NCBI GenBank assembly: GCA_913043885.1 | Contig: CAJWOB010000217.1 | Location: 1 to 5,095 of the forward strand | Length of the DNA stretch: 5,095 bases | DNA from: an uncultured Spirochaetaceae bacterium | GTDB lineage: Bacteria; Spirochaetota; Spirochaetia; SZUA-6; Bin103 | Direction of reading: 5' to 3' | The notes under the pieces: generated by a model | Databases searched by the model: none | Told to the model about the DNA's origin: nothing | The model's input: only the letters and a program-made list of their open reading frames with translations | Program-made: the position numbers and the translations under genes | In this document: positions 1-5,095 of the stretch, piece after piece | Numbering within the stretch: the stretch's first letter is position 1 | Layout: every line of letters starts with the position of its first letter

Positions 1-2
1 CC

Positions 3-449
3 CCAGACCCAGAGTCGCCCACTAAGTTCGGTGTTAGCCCTGTATATAGACTAAAGAGCGCCAACACCAGCGCCGAGGCGGCGGCGGTCCGTGGGGTCAG
101 CCTCCACAGCGGCGCCAAGGCGCTGGTGCTCAAGGCCGGCGAGCGCTTCCTGCTCGCCGTGCTGCCCGCCGACCGCAACCTGGACAGCGCTGCCTTGCGG
201 ACCGTGCTCGGCACCCGCAAGACCCGGTTCGCCAGCAAGGATGAGCTGCTGGAGATTACCGGCCTCACGCCGGGCGCGGTGCCGCCGTTCGGCAGCCTGT
301 TCGAGCTGGAGACCGTATGTGACACCGGACTGGCGGAGAACGAATCGATCAATTTCAACGCCGGCAGCCACACCGAGTCGCTGCAGATGAGCTATCGGGA
401 CTGGGAGCAGGTGGAGGCACCTCGGCTGGCCACCTTCGGCAAGCCGTAG
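3..449 (+). CDS. YbaK/ProX-type aminoacyl-tRNA deacylase, 5'-truncated by the window edge
   Basis: The reading frame is open from the first complete codon of the window to a TAG stop, giving 148 visible residues. No ATG lies in frame. A GTG at 126 is internal, because conserved family sequence (TSAEAAAVRGV, then SGAKALVLK) lies upstream of it, so the true start is outside the window. Visible family features are the conserved lysine in GAKALVLK (visible residue 39), a LAVLPADRNLD strand, the GLTPGAVPPFGS loop, and a C-terminal INFNAGSHTESLQMSYRDW block. Family knowledge: these small cytoplasmic proteins hydrolyse mischarged aminoacyl-tRNAs, for example Ala- or Cys-tRNA(Pro), in trans. Full-length members are about 155-170 residues, so only a short N-terminal piece is missing. 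The exact tRNA substrate cannot be told. The first ~18 codons use AT-richer codons (AGA, CTA, TAT, GTA) than the rest. The gene converges on the aminotransferase with a 29-nt gap and no convincing terminator. Confidence 0.9.
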   Translation, partial: PDPESPTKFGVSPVYRLKSANTSAEAAAVRGVSLHSGAKALVLKAGERFLLAVLPADRNLDSAALRTVLGTRKTRFASKDELLEITGLTPGAVPPFGSLFELETVCDTGLAENESINFNAGSHTESLQMSYRDWEQVEAPRLATFGKP

Positions 450-478
450 CGGGAGTCTGGTCGCCCGGCGGCTATTGC

Positions 479-1813
479 CTAGCGCTTCGCGCGTGCTACC
501 TCGTCCATGACTTCGAGGATGGCGGCAGGCAGCACCTCCACGATTTCTTCGGTGTGCTCTTCTTCTATGACGTAGGGGGGCAGTAGCTCGATGTGGTCGC
601 CCCCGACGCCGTCGATCAGGCCGGGGATGCCCGCCAACAGCAGCACGCCGCGACGTTCTGCGGCGGCCACCACCCGCTCCGCAACCCGTTGCTCCGGGGC
701 GAAGATGGCCTTGCTGGCGCGATCGGCTACCAGCTCCACGCCTAGCAGCAGGCCCACGCCGCGCACCTCGCCGACACTGTCGACGTCTGCCAGGCTCGTC
801 TCGAGCGCGCTGCGCAACCGGCCGCCCACCTCACCGGCACGGGCCACTAGTCCGTCGCGCTCGATGATGTCGAGCACGGCGCTACCGGTGGCGCAGCTGA
901 GGGGGTTGCCGCCGAACGTGTTACCGAAGCTGGAATGGCCACTACCCTCGGCGATTGCGCGCCACACGTGCTCGGCCAGGATGATCGCCGCCAGCGGCGA
1001 GTAGCCGGCGCTCAAGCCCTTGCCGAGGGTGATGATGTCGGGCGTTGCCTGCCAGTGCTCGATGCCGAAGCGCAGGCCGGTACGACCCACGCCGCAGATC
1101 ACCTCGTCGGCGATGAACAGCAGATCGGCGTCGTCGCAGATGGCCCGAATCCTCGGGTAGTAGGCGGCATCGGGCACCACCGCCGACATCGACGTCCCCA
1201 CCACCGGCTCGGCGATGAACCCCGCGACGTGCTCGGGGCCCTCCTGGGACACGACCTTGGCCAGCAGCTCGGCCCGGGCCAGATCCTCGCCAGGGTGGCG
1301 GTAGGGATAGGGGGGCGGGATGTGGGGGAAGTCGAGCAGGAGCGGCTGATGCGTGGCCCGCGCCACGGTGCGCCCGCCCATCGACAGCGTGGCGATGGTG
1401 TTGCCGTGGTAGCTCTGCCAGCGCCCCACGACCTTGCGCTTGGTCGGGTGCCCTCGCTCGACGTGGAACTGGTAGGCGAGCTTGAGGGCCCCCTCGTTGG
1501 CCTCCGCCCCACCGGCGCAGAACAGGATACGCGTCTCACCCATGTCCGGTGGCGCCCACTCCTGCAGCTGCGCCGCCAGCTTCTGTCGCTGGTCGTTGTC
1601 TACCAGCCCTCCATAGGCGAAGGCGAGGGTGGCTGCCTGGGCCCGAATCGCCTCGACGATCTCCGGTACCGCGTGGCCGAGGATCGACGCACCTACGCCG
1701 CTTGCTGCGTCGAGGTAGCGGTTGCCCTCCGCGTCGAACACGTACACACCTTCGCCCCGGACCAGCTGGAGCTCGGGGTGGTGGAACTGCTGCGGCAGGG
1801 CGTAGCCGCTCAT
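479..1813 (-). CDS. Class III (BioA/omega-transaminase-like) PLP-dependent aminotransferase
   Basis: This is a 444-residue cytoplasmic fold-type I aminotransferase and the last gene of the operon. Motifs in order are GNRYLDAASGVGASILGHA (about 30-48), the PLP-phosphate loop CAGGAEANEGALKLA (99-113), SYHGNT (134-139, with Tyr135/His136 stacking on the cofactor), IAEPVVG (200-206), LLFIADEVICGVGRTG (Asp236 pairs with the pyridine nitrogen), LGKGLSAGYSPLAA (Lys265 is the predicted Schiff-base lysine), and FGNTFGGNPLSCA (296-308). Length and motifs are complete for the family, which transfers amino groups from omega-amines or amino acids to keto-acids. The subfamily is that of generic COG0161-type enzymes, so donor and acceptor cannot be assigned. 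I chose the ATG at 1813 because MSGYALPQQFHHPEL matches a normal family N-terminus and the start forms an ATGA overlap with the upstream stop. The frame stays open further upstream to 2038, but that extension is antisense-free overlap with the amidohydrolase in another frame and looks non-homologous. No strong Shine-Dalgarno is visible, which fits translational coupling. Confidence 0.93.
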   Translation of the reverse strand: MSGYALPQQFHHPELQLVRGEGVYVFDAEGNRYLDAASGVGASILGHAVPEIVEAIRAQAATLAFAYGGLVDNDQRQKLAAQLQEWAPPDMGETRILFCAGGAEANEGALKLAYQFHVERGHPTKRKVVGRWQSYHGNTIATLSMGGRTVARATHQPLLLDFPHIPPPYPYRHPGEDLARAELLAKVVSQEGPEHVAGFIAEPVVGTSMSAVVPDAAYYPRIRAICDDADLLFIADEVICGVGRTGLRFGIEHWQATPDIITLGKGLSAGYSPLAAIILAEHVWRAIAEGSGHSSFGNTFGGNPLSCATGSAVLDIIERDGLVARAGEVGGRLRSALETSLADVDSVGEVRGVGLLLGVELVADRASKAIFAPEQRVAERVVAAAERRGVLLLAGIPGLIDGVGGDHIELLPPYVIEEEHTEEIVEVLPAAILEVMDEVARAKR

Positions 1814-3069
1814 CTGCGATGCATCGCACCCGCGTGGTGGGTCACACCCGCCATCACCACCGCTCGGATGCTCTCGGCGCGGCACAGCAGGCTGATGTCG
1901 GCGGTCGGATCGCCCTCCACCACCAGCAGATCCGCCGACTTGCCCGCGGCAACCACGCCGGTGACATCCTCCAGCGCCAGAGCCCGCGCTCCCGCCGCGG
2001 TAGCCAGCTCGATGGCCCGCGCCGGCGACACGCCGCACAGCTCCACCACCATCTGCAGCTCGCTGGCGTTGGTGCCATGGGGAGTGAGCTGCCAGATGCC
2101 GCAGTCAGAGCCCAACGCCACCGGCACGCCGAGGCTCAGCGCCTCCCGCACCACCTGCGGGTAACGTTCCATGAGCGACAGCGACGGCGCCGAGACGTCG
2201 TCGGGATACCCCTGCTCGCGAGCTAGGTGGGCCTGGTTGTAGTAGGGCAGCAGCGTACAGATCAGGTAGCGGCCGCGGGCGGCCATCATCTCCAGCGCTT
2301 CCTGGTCGGCCAGACAGCCGTGCTCGATGGTGTCGACGCCGGCTTCCACCGCATTCTTGATGCTCTCGGCGCTAATGGCATGTGCGCACACCCGGCGCCC
2401 CTGCAAGTGGGCCTCGATGCAGGCAGCGCGCATCTCATCGACGCTCAGCTCTGGGGCTCCCTGCGCCACCGCGGTTCCCCCCGCGCGGGAGGCCACCAGC
2501 TTGATGACGTCGGCACCGGCCTTCAGCTGTTGCCGGGTGACGCGCCGTACCTCGTCGGCACCGTCGGCCTCGACGAACCCCATTCCCCAGGCGTGGCCGC
2601 CGGTCATGGCGATGCCGCCGCCGCTGGCGAGTATCCGCGGCCCGGTGACGAAGCCGCGCGCCACCGCTTCGCGTAGTGCGATGTCGCTGTAGCGGCGACC
2701 GCCACCGACGTCGCGGACGGTGGTGAAGCCAGCCGAGAGGGTGCGCGCGGCGAAGCGGGCGCCGGCCAGCGCGTCCTGTACGCCGCCGTCGAGGCCGACG
2801 AGGAAGCCCGCCTCCCGCTCGGTGGGAAGCGTGTCGGCGTCCTGCCACGCGTTGGCCTCGCCCACTGCGTTGCCCTTGGTAATGTGGGTGTGGCAGTCGA
2901 TGAGCCCCGGAATAATGGTGCAGCCCGGCACCTCCTCGACCGCCGCGTCGCCGACCGGCAGGTTGGCGCCGACCTCGGCGACGGCGCCATCGCGGACCAG
3001 CACGTCGGCGTCGTGTGGCTCGGCACCGGTGCCATCCAGCAGCCGCCCGCCCCGAAACAGCGTCGCCAC
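1810..3069 (-). CDS. Metal-dependent amidohydrolase (prolidase/Xaa-dipeptidase-like branch)
   Basis: This 419-residue amidohydrolase-superfamily protein has no signal peptide, so it is probably cytoplasmic. An N-terminal beta-sandwich segment (about 1-53) leads into GLIDCHTHI with the HxH metal ligands His60/His62. Then come TTVRDVGG (116-123), the GGGIAMTGGHAWG loop (150-162), DVIKLVAS with Lys190 as the predicted carboxylated bridging lysine, VCAHAISAESIKNAVEAG (His230), DTIEHG (His250), ALGSDCG (Asp322), and a C-terminal GVVAAGKSADLLVVEGDP stretch that closes the sandwich. This set indicates an intact binuclear metal centre. Related characterised enzymes hydrolyse Xaa-Pro, Xaa-Arg/Lys dipeptides or N-acyl amino acids; the substrate here is unknown. 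Imidazolonepropionase-like annotation is a common alternative label. The start is a GTG at 3069, which shares its G with the TAG stop of the aldo/keto reductase (TAGTG). Its own TGA stop overlaps the aminotransferase ATG (ATGA). Both junctions suggest coupled translation. Confidence 0.93.
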   Translation of the reverse strand: MATLFRGGRLLDGTGAEPHDADVLVRDGAVAEVGANLPVGDAAVEEVPGCTIIPGLIDCHTHITKGNAVGEANAWQDADTLPTEREAGFLVGLDGGVQDALAGARFAARTLSAGFTTVRDVGGGRRYSDIALREAVARGFVTGPRILASGGGIAMTGGHAWGMGFVEADGADEVRRVTRQQLKAGADVIKLVASRAGGTAVAQGAPELSVDEMRAACIEAHLQGRRVCAHAISAESIKNAVEAGVDTIEHGCLADQEALEMMAARGRYLICTLLPYYNQAHLAREQGYPDDVSAPSLSLMERYPQVVREALSLGVPVALGSDCGIWQLTPHGTNASELQMVVELCGVSPARAIELATAAGARALALEDVTGVVAAGKSADLLVVEGDPTADISLLCRAESIRAVVMAGVTHHAGAMHRR

Positions 3070-4082
3070 TAGCGCGTGGGCCCGCCGGCGGGCTTGGCGT
3101 AGGCAGGGAGGGGATAGCCGGCATGGCTCGCTATCTGCATCGCCCGTGCGCGCTCTTCATCGGTGAGCGGCGCCAGATCGCTGGCCGCTGCGTTGTCTTC
3201 CAACTGTTGGCGGTTCTTGGCGCCGGGGATGACGCTGGTGACCCCCTCGGTGTCCAACACGAAGCGAAGCGCTGCCTGAGGCAGGGTACGGGTGTGGCCC
3301 CCGGCGTCGGGTTCGGCGCCAGATCGCTGGCGGCTGAGAAACCGCAGATCGCGCAGCTTGGCCAGCGCCGCGACCGCTTCCGGCCGGCCGAAGCGCTCGC
3401 GGCGCAGGTCGTCGGCAAGCAAGGCGTCGGTCGACTCGAAGTACTTGCCGGTGAGGACGCCCTGTCCGAGTGGCACCTTGATGAGGGTGCCGATGTTCTC
3501 GCGCGCGGCGAGCTGCAACGCCTCCAGGCCACTGCCATTCACCAGACTGAAGGCTACCTGCGCCTCGGCGACCCTGCCCAGGTCGACGAGCCGCTGCAGG
3601 TGCCAGGTGGCGTTGATGGAGATACCGAAGCACCGAATCTTGCCGGCGTCCTGGAGCGCGCACAGCGCCTCAACTGCAGGCGCCACGTTGTCGTCAGAGG
3701 GGATGCCGTGCAGCTGGTAGACGTCGATGTAGTCGGTGCGCATGCGCGCCAGGCTGCCGTCGCAGGCGGCGCGAACGCGGTCGGCGACATCGCCTGGGGC
3801 GACATCCTCCTGGGGCGGGGCGCACTTGGTGGCGATGACGTAGCGATCGCGCCGGCCCTGGAGTGCGCGGCCGAGCAGGGTCTCACTGTGGCCGCCGCCG
3901 TACCCCTCGGCGCTGTCGAGGAGATTGATGCCGAGGCTCTCCGCGTGCTGGATGGTGGCGATCGATTCGTCGTCGTCCATCCCCGGCCAGCCACCACCGC
4001 TGTGGGTGCCGCCCATCTGGTAGCAGCCAAGGCCGACGCAGCTTACCTCGATGCCGGTACGGCCGAGCTGTCGGTACTCCAT
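3069..4082 (-). CDS. Aldo/keto reductase, first gene of the operon
   Basis: This 337-residue NAD(P)H-dependent aldo/keto reductase would reduce an aldehyde or ketone to an alcohol, or run in reverse, in the cytoplasm. It begins with the family signature RQLGRTGIEVSCVGLGC. The catalytic tetrad is intact: Asp56 and Tyr61 in LLDSAEGYGGG, Lys86 in VIATKCA, and His125 in VYQLHGI. Further barrel markers are GKIRCFGIS (147-155), LGQGVLTGKY (205-214), and the C-terminal cofactor-binding stretch VIPGAKNRQQLEDN (284-297). The length is normal for the bacterial AKR family. The substrate is not predictable, since these enzymes are promiscuous. The ATG at 4082 gives the canonical N-terminus and lies 7 nt after a TAGGCT hexamer, which suggests a leaderless mRNA. 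It is the promoter-proximal gene, so that element would drive all three operon genes. Confidence 0.94.
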   Translation of the reverse strand: MEYRQLGRTGIEVSCVGLGCYQMGGTHSGGGWPGMDDDESIATIQHAESLGINLLDSAEGYGGGHSETLLGRALQGRRDRYVIATKCAPPQEDVAPGDVADRVRAACDGSLARMRTDYIDVYQLHGIPSDDNVAPAVEALCALQDAGKIRCFGISINATWHLQRLVDLGRVAEAQVAFSLVNGSGLEALQLAARENIGTLIKVPLGQGVLTGKYFESTDALLADDLRRERFGRPEAVAALAKLRDLRFLSRQRSGAEPDAGGHTRTLPQAALRFVLDTEGVTSVIPGAKNRQQLEDNAAASDLAPLTDEERARAMQIASHAGYPLPAYAKPAGGPTR

Positions 4083-4089
4083 CGGCGCC

Positions 4090-4096
4090 AGCCTAC
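4090..4096 (-). promoter_or_regulatory. Predicted -10 element of a leaderless promoter for the AKR operon
   Basis: On the - strand the sequence reads GTAGGCT, then 7 nt (GGCGCCG), then the ATG of the aldo/keto reductase. TAGGCT fits the TANNNT -10 pattern, with a G one base upstream. A start site 6-8 nt downstream would fall on or within a base of the ATG, so the mRNA would lack a leader, and no Shine-Dalgarno is visible. I see no convincing -35 hexamer, which is common for such promoters in Actinomycetota. The same element occurs in opposite orientation before the divergent gene. Confidence 0.6.
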
Positions 4097-4182
4097 CCCG
4101 GCCGCGAACCGTCCGTCGTCGGCGGTGAGATCGGCGTGCAGTTCGCCACCGCCTATGGATGTGCGGTCGTCGTCGAGCCGGA

Positions 4183-4189
4183 GTAGGCT
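4183..4189 (+). promoter_or_regulatory. Predicted -10 element of a leaderless promoter for the AIM24-family gene
   Basis: The sequence GTAGGCT is followed by 6 nt (ACGCCG) and then the GTG start. TAGGCT matches TANNNT, and its spacing puts the likely transcription start at the GTG. A GGAG at 4180-4183 sits 12 nt from the start, too far for an ordinary ribosome-binding site and overlapping the -10. The shared pattern GTAGGCT..CGCCG-start with the divergent gene supports this reading and also supports the chosen start codon. Confidence 0.6.
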
Positions 4190-4195
4190 ACGCCG

Positions 4196-4867
4196 GTGGA
4201 AGCCACCATCGAGCACCGACCCGTCTTCACGACTCTTACGATCAACCTCGCCGGCGGCGAGTCCATTCGCGCCGAATCCGGCGCAATGGTCTCCATGAGC
4301 CCCGGCATGGAGCTGGAGGCCAAGACCTCAGGCAAGGGCATCCTCGGCACCGTCAAGGCTGCCGTGGGCGGCGCCGGCGCGTTTGCTTCCCTCTACACCG
4401 CCCCTGCCCAGGGCGGCGAGCTGATACTAGCGCCTACCACGCCGGGTGACGTGGTCGAGATGTCGCTGAACGGCGAGACCATCCTGGCCCAGGCCGGTTC
4501 CTACCTGGCGGGGTCTACCGACCTGGAGCTGTCCACTCAGGGATCGCTCAAGGCAATGGTGGGTGGCGAGGGCCTGTTTCTGCAGCAGATCAGCGGCACT
4601 GGCCCACTGTATCTCGGCATCTACGGCGCGGTATTCGTCCGCGCCCTGGGTGCCGGCGAGCACTACACGGTGGACACCGGCCACGTGGTGGCATTCGAGC
4701 AGAGCGTCACCTTCAAGCTACGCAAGGCCTCGCGGGGCATCTTCTCCACGCTGGCATCGGGCGAGGGGTTGGTAAGCGACTTCGAGGGGCCGGGCAAGCT
4801 GTGGATCCAGAGTCGCAACCTCAAGTCCTTCGCCGAGCTGGTGATGCGCTTCGCGCCGAAGAGCTAG
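4196..4867 (+). CDS. AIM24 / TIGR00266-family protein
   Basis: This 223-residue protein has the layout of the TIGR00266 (COG2013, AIM24) family. The N-terminal block HRPVFTTLTINLAGGESIRAESGAMVSMSPGMELEAKTSG (7-46) is followed by a Gly/Ala-rich stretch (about 47-65), GGELILAPTTPGDVVEMSL, a repeat-like beta segment ending in GGEGLFLQQISGTG, and the C-terminal DTGHVVAFEQSVTFKLRKA and SGEGLVSDFEGPGKLWIQSR. The fold of relatives is a trimeric beta-structure resembling the trp RNA-binding attenuation protein (TRAP). The bacterial function is not established; the yeast homologue is mitochondrial. There is no N-terminal signal peptide or clear membrane helix. The GTG start is chosen because it gives the family N-terminus and lies 6 nt after the predicted -10. 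The gene diverges from the AKR operon and converges on the membrane-protein gene with a 21-nt gap. Confidence 0.9.
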   Translation: MEATIEHRPVFTTLTINLAGGESIRAESGAMVSMSPGMELEAKTSGKGILGTVKAAVGGAGAFASLYTAPAQGGELILAPTTPGDVVEMSLNGETILAQAGSYLAGSTDLELSTQGSLKAMVGGEGLFLQQISGTGPLYLGIYGAVFVRALGAGEHYTVDTGHVVAFEQSVTFKLRKASRGIFSTLASGEGLVSDFEGPGKLWIQSRNLKSFAELVMRFAPKS

Positions 4868-4888
4868 CTGGCCTGCCGCCGCCGGGGT

Positions 4889-5095
4889 CTAACTCGACAG
4901 CATCGCCAGCCGGCGCAGCTCGCTGATCAGAAAGCGGCGGTAGGCGAACACCAACAGGACGACCGCAAGTGAGAGCGCTCCGTGGATGGCCACATAGCGT
5001 TCCCGCGGCAGCGCCTCTGCGAGCGGACGGGTCCACACGGCGGCGTTGAACACCGCCAGCGCCAGCAAGGTGTTGAGCGACCAGCCGCGACACAG
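4889..5095 (-). CDS. C-terminal fragment of a hypothetical membrane protein (cut by the window edge)
   Basis: The - strand frame starting at the last base of the window is open for 68 codons and ends in TAG. It encodes two hydrophobic helices: WSLNTLLALAVFNAAVWT (visible 5-22) and a helix around YVAIHGALSLAVVLLVFAY (visible 34-52). These are joined by a short polar loop (RPLAEALPRER) and followed by a basic tail (RRFLISELRRLAMLSS). The Arg-rich tail after the second helix suggests, by the positive-inside rule, a cytoplasmic C-terminus. No start codon has to lie inside the window, since the gene continues to the right. I do not recognise the family. The alternating hydrophobic and charged pattern is far more protein-like than the overlapping frame at 4821-5093, which runs into the AIM24 gene. 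It converges on the AIM24 gene, with no obvious terminator in between. Confidence 0.65.
   Translation of the reverse strand: MCRGWSLNTLLALAVFNAAVWTRPLAEALPRERYVAIHGALSLAVVLLVFAYRRFLISELRRLAMLSS

Larger units (their letters stand above)
479..4082 (-). other. Predicted three-gene operon (AKR, amidohydrolase, aminotransferase)
   Basis: Three co-directional genes overlap by 1 nt (TAGTG, 3067-3071) and 4 nt (ATGA, 1810-1813), so there is no room for internal promoters between them. A single promoter-like element lies before the first gene, and a convergent neighbour bounds the unit at its 3' end. Co-transcription is inferred from spacing. No clear Shine-Dalgarno precedes the second and third genes, which is consistent with re-initiation by ribosomes ending the upstream gene. 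Confidence 0.85.

Noticed and set aside
450..478. Convergent gap between the YbaK-like and aminotransferase genes, checked for a bidirectional terminator
   Set aside because: There is no stable stem followed by T residues on either strand.
1814..2038. 75-codon N-terminal extension of the aminotransferase
   Set aside because: It is Gly/Arg-rich low-complexity sequence inside the amidohydrolase coding region, and the ATG at 1813 gives a normal family N-terminus with a standard ATGA overlap.
935..2164. 409-codon open frame on the + strand, antisense to the aminotransferase and amidohydrolase
   Set aside because: Same reason: it spans the junction of two well-supported - strand genes and shows no protein-like domain pattern.
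4121..4153. GGCGGTG ... CACCGCC inverted repeat in the divergent intergenic region, considered as an operator
   Set aside because: The 7-bp arms have a 19-nt gap and GC-rich simple composition, so a chance match is likely without comparative support.
3015..4298. 427-codon open frame on the + strand, antisense to the aldo/keto reductase
   Set aside because: Its translation has no recognisable motifs, and it lies opposite a gene with a full catalytic tetrad. Long antisense frames are expected in GC-rich coding DNA.
4846..4864. Hairpin (CTTCG-CGC-CGAAG with partly paired flanks) at the end of the AIM24-family gene, considered as a terminator
   Set aside because: The perfect stem is only 5 bp, lies inside the coding region, and is not followed by a T tract.
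4821..5093. 90-codon - strand frame at the right edge
   Set aside because: It overlaps the end of the AIM24-family gene and is Arg/Ala/Gly-rich without structure. The alternative - strand frame ending at 4889 encodes clear membrane helices.

Overview
The window is GC-rich bacterial chromosomal DNA that is almost entirely coding, with very short intergenic gaps. I see no mobile element, CRISPR array, tRNA or rRNA. GTG starts and two TANNNT-type -10 hexamers placed 6-7 nt before start codons (a leaderless-transcript signature) suggest a high-GC lineage that uses leaderless mRNAs, most likely Actinomycetota (perhaps an uncultured marine or soil group). The taxonomic call is an inference and is not proven by any single gene.

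Layout, left to right. (1) Positions 3-449, + strand: the C-terminal ~148 residues of a YbaK/ProX-type aminoacyl-tRNA deacylase, cut by the window edge. (2) Positions 479-4082, - strand: a tightly packed three-gene operon, transcribed leftwards in the order aldo/keto reductase, metal-dependent amidohydrolase, class III PLP aminotransferase. The first junction is TAGTG (stop and start share one base) and the second is ATGA (4-base overlap), so the genes are probably translationally coupled. (3) Positions 4083-4195: a 113-bp divergent promoter region holding two copies of the same GTAGGCT element in opposite orientation, one just before each start codon. (4) Positions 4196-4867, + strand: an AIM24/TIGR00266-family protein. 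(5) Positions 4889-5095, - strand: the last 68 codons of a two-helix membrane protein that runs out of the right edge, convergent with the AIM24 gene.

The operon is the most interesting unit. All three enzymes keep their catalytic residues: the AKR tetrad, the HxH/Lys/His/His/Asp amidohydrolase metal site, and the PLP lysine and aspartate of the aminotransferase. Together they could hydrolyse an N-acyl or peptide-like substrate, transaminate the freed amine, and reduce a carbonyl. The substrate is not identifiable from sequence alone. The flanking YbaK, AIM24 and membrane-protein genes are not obviously related to this pathway.
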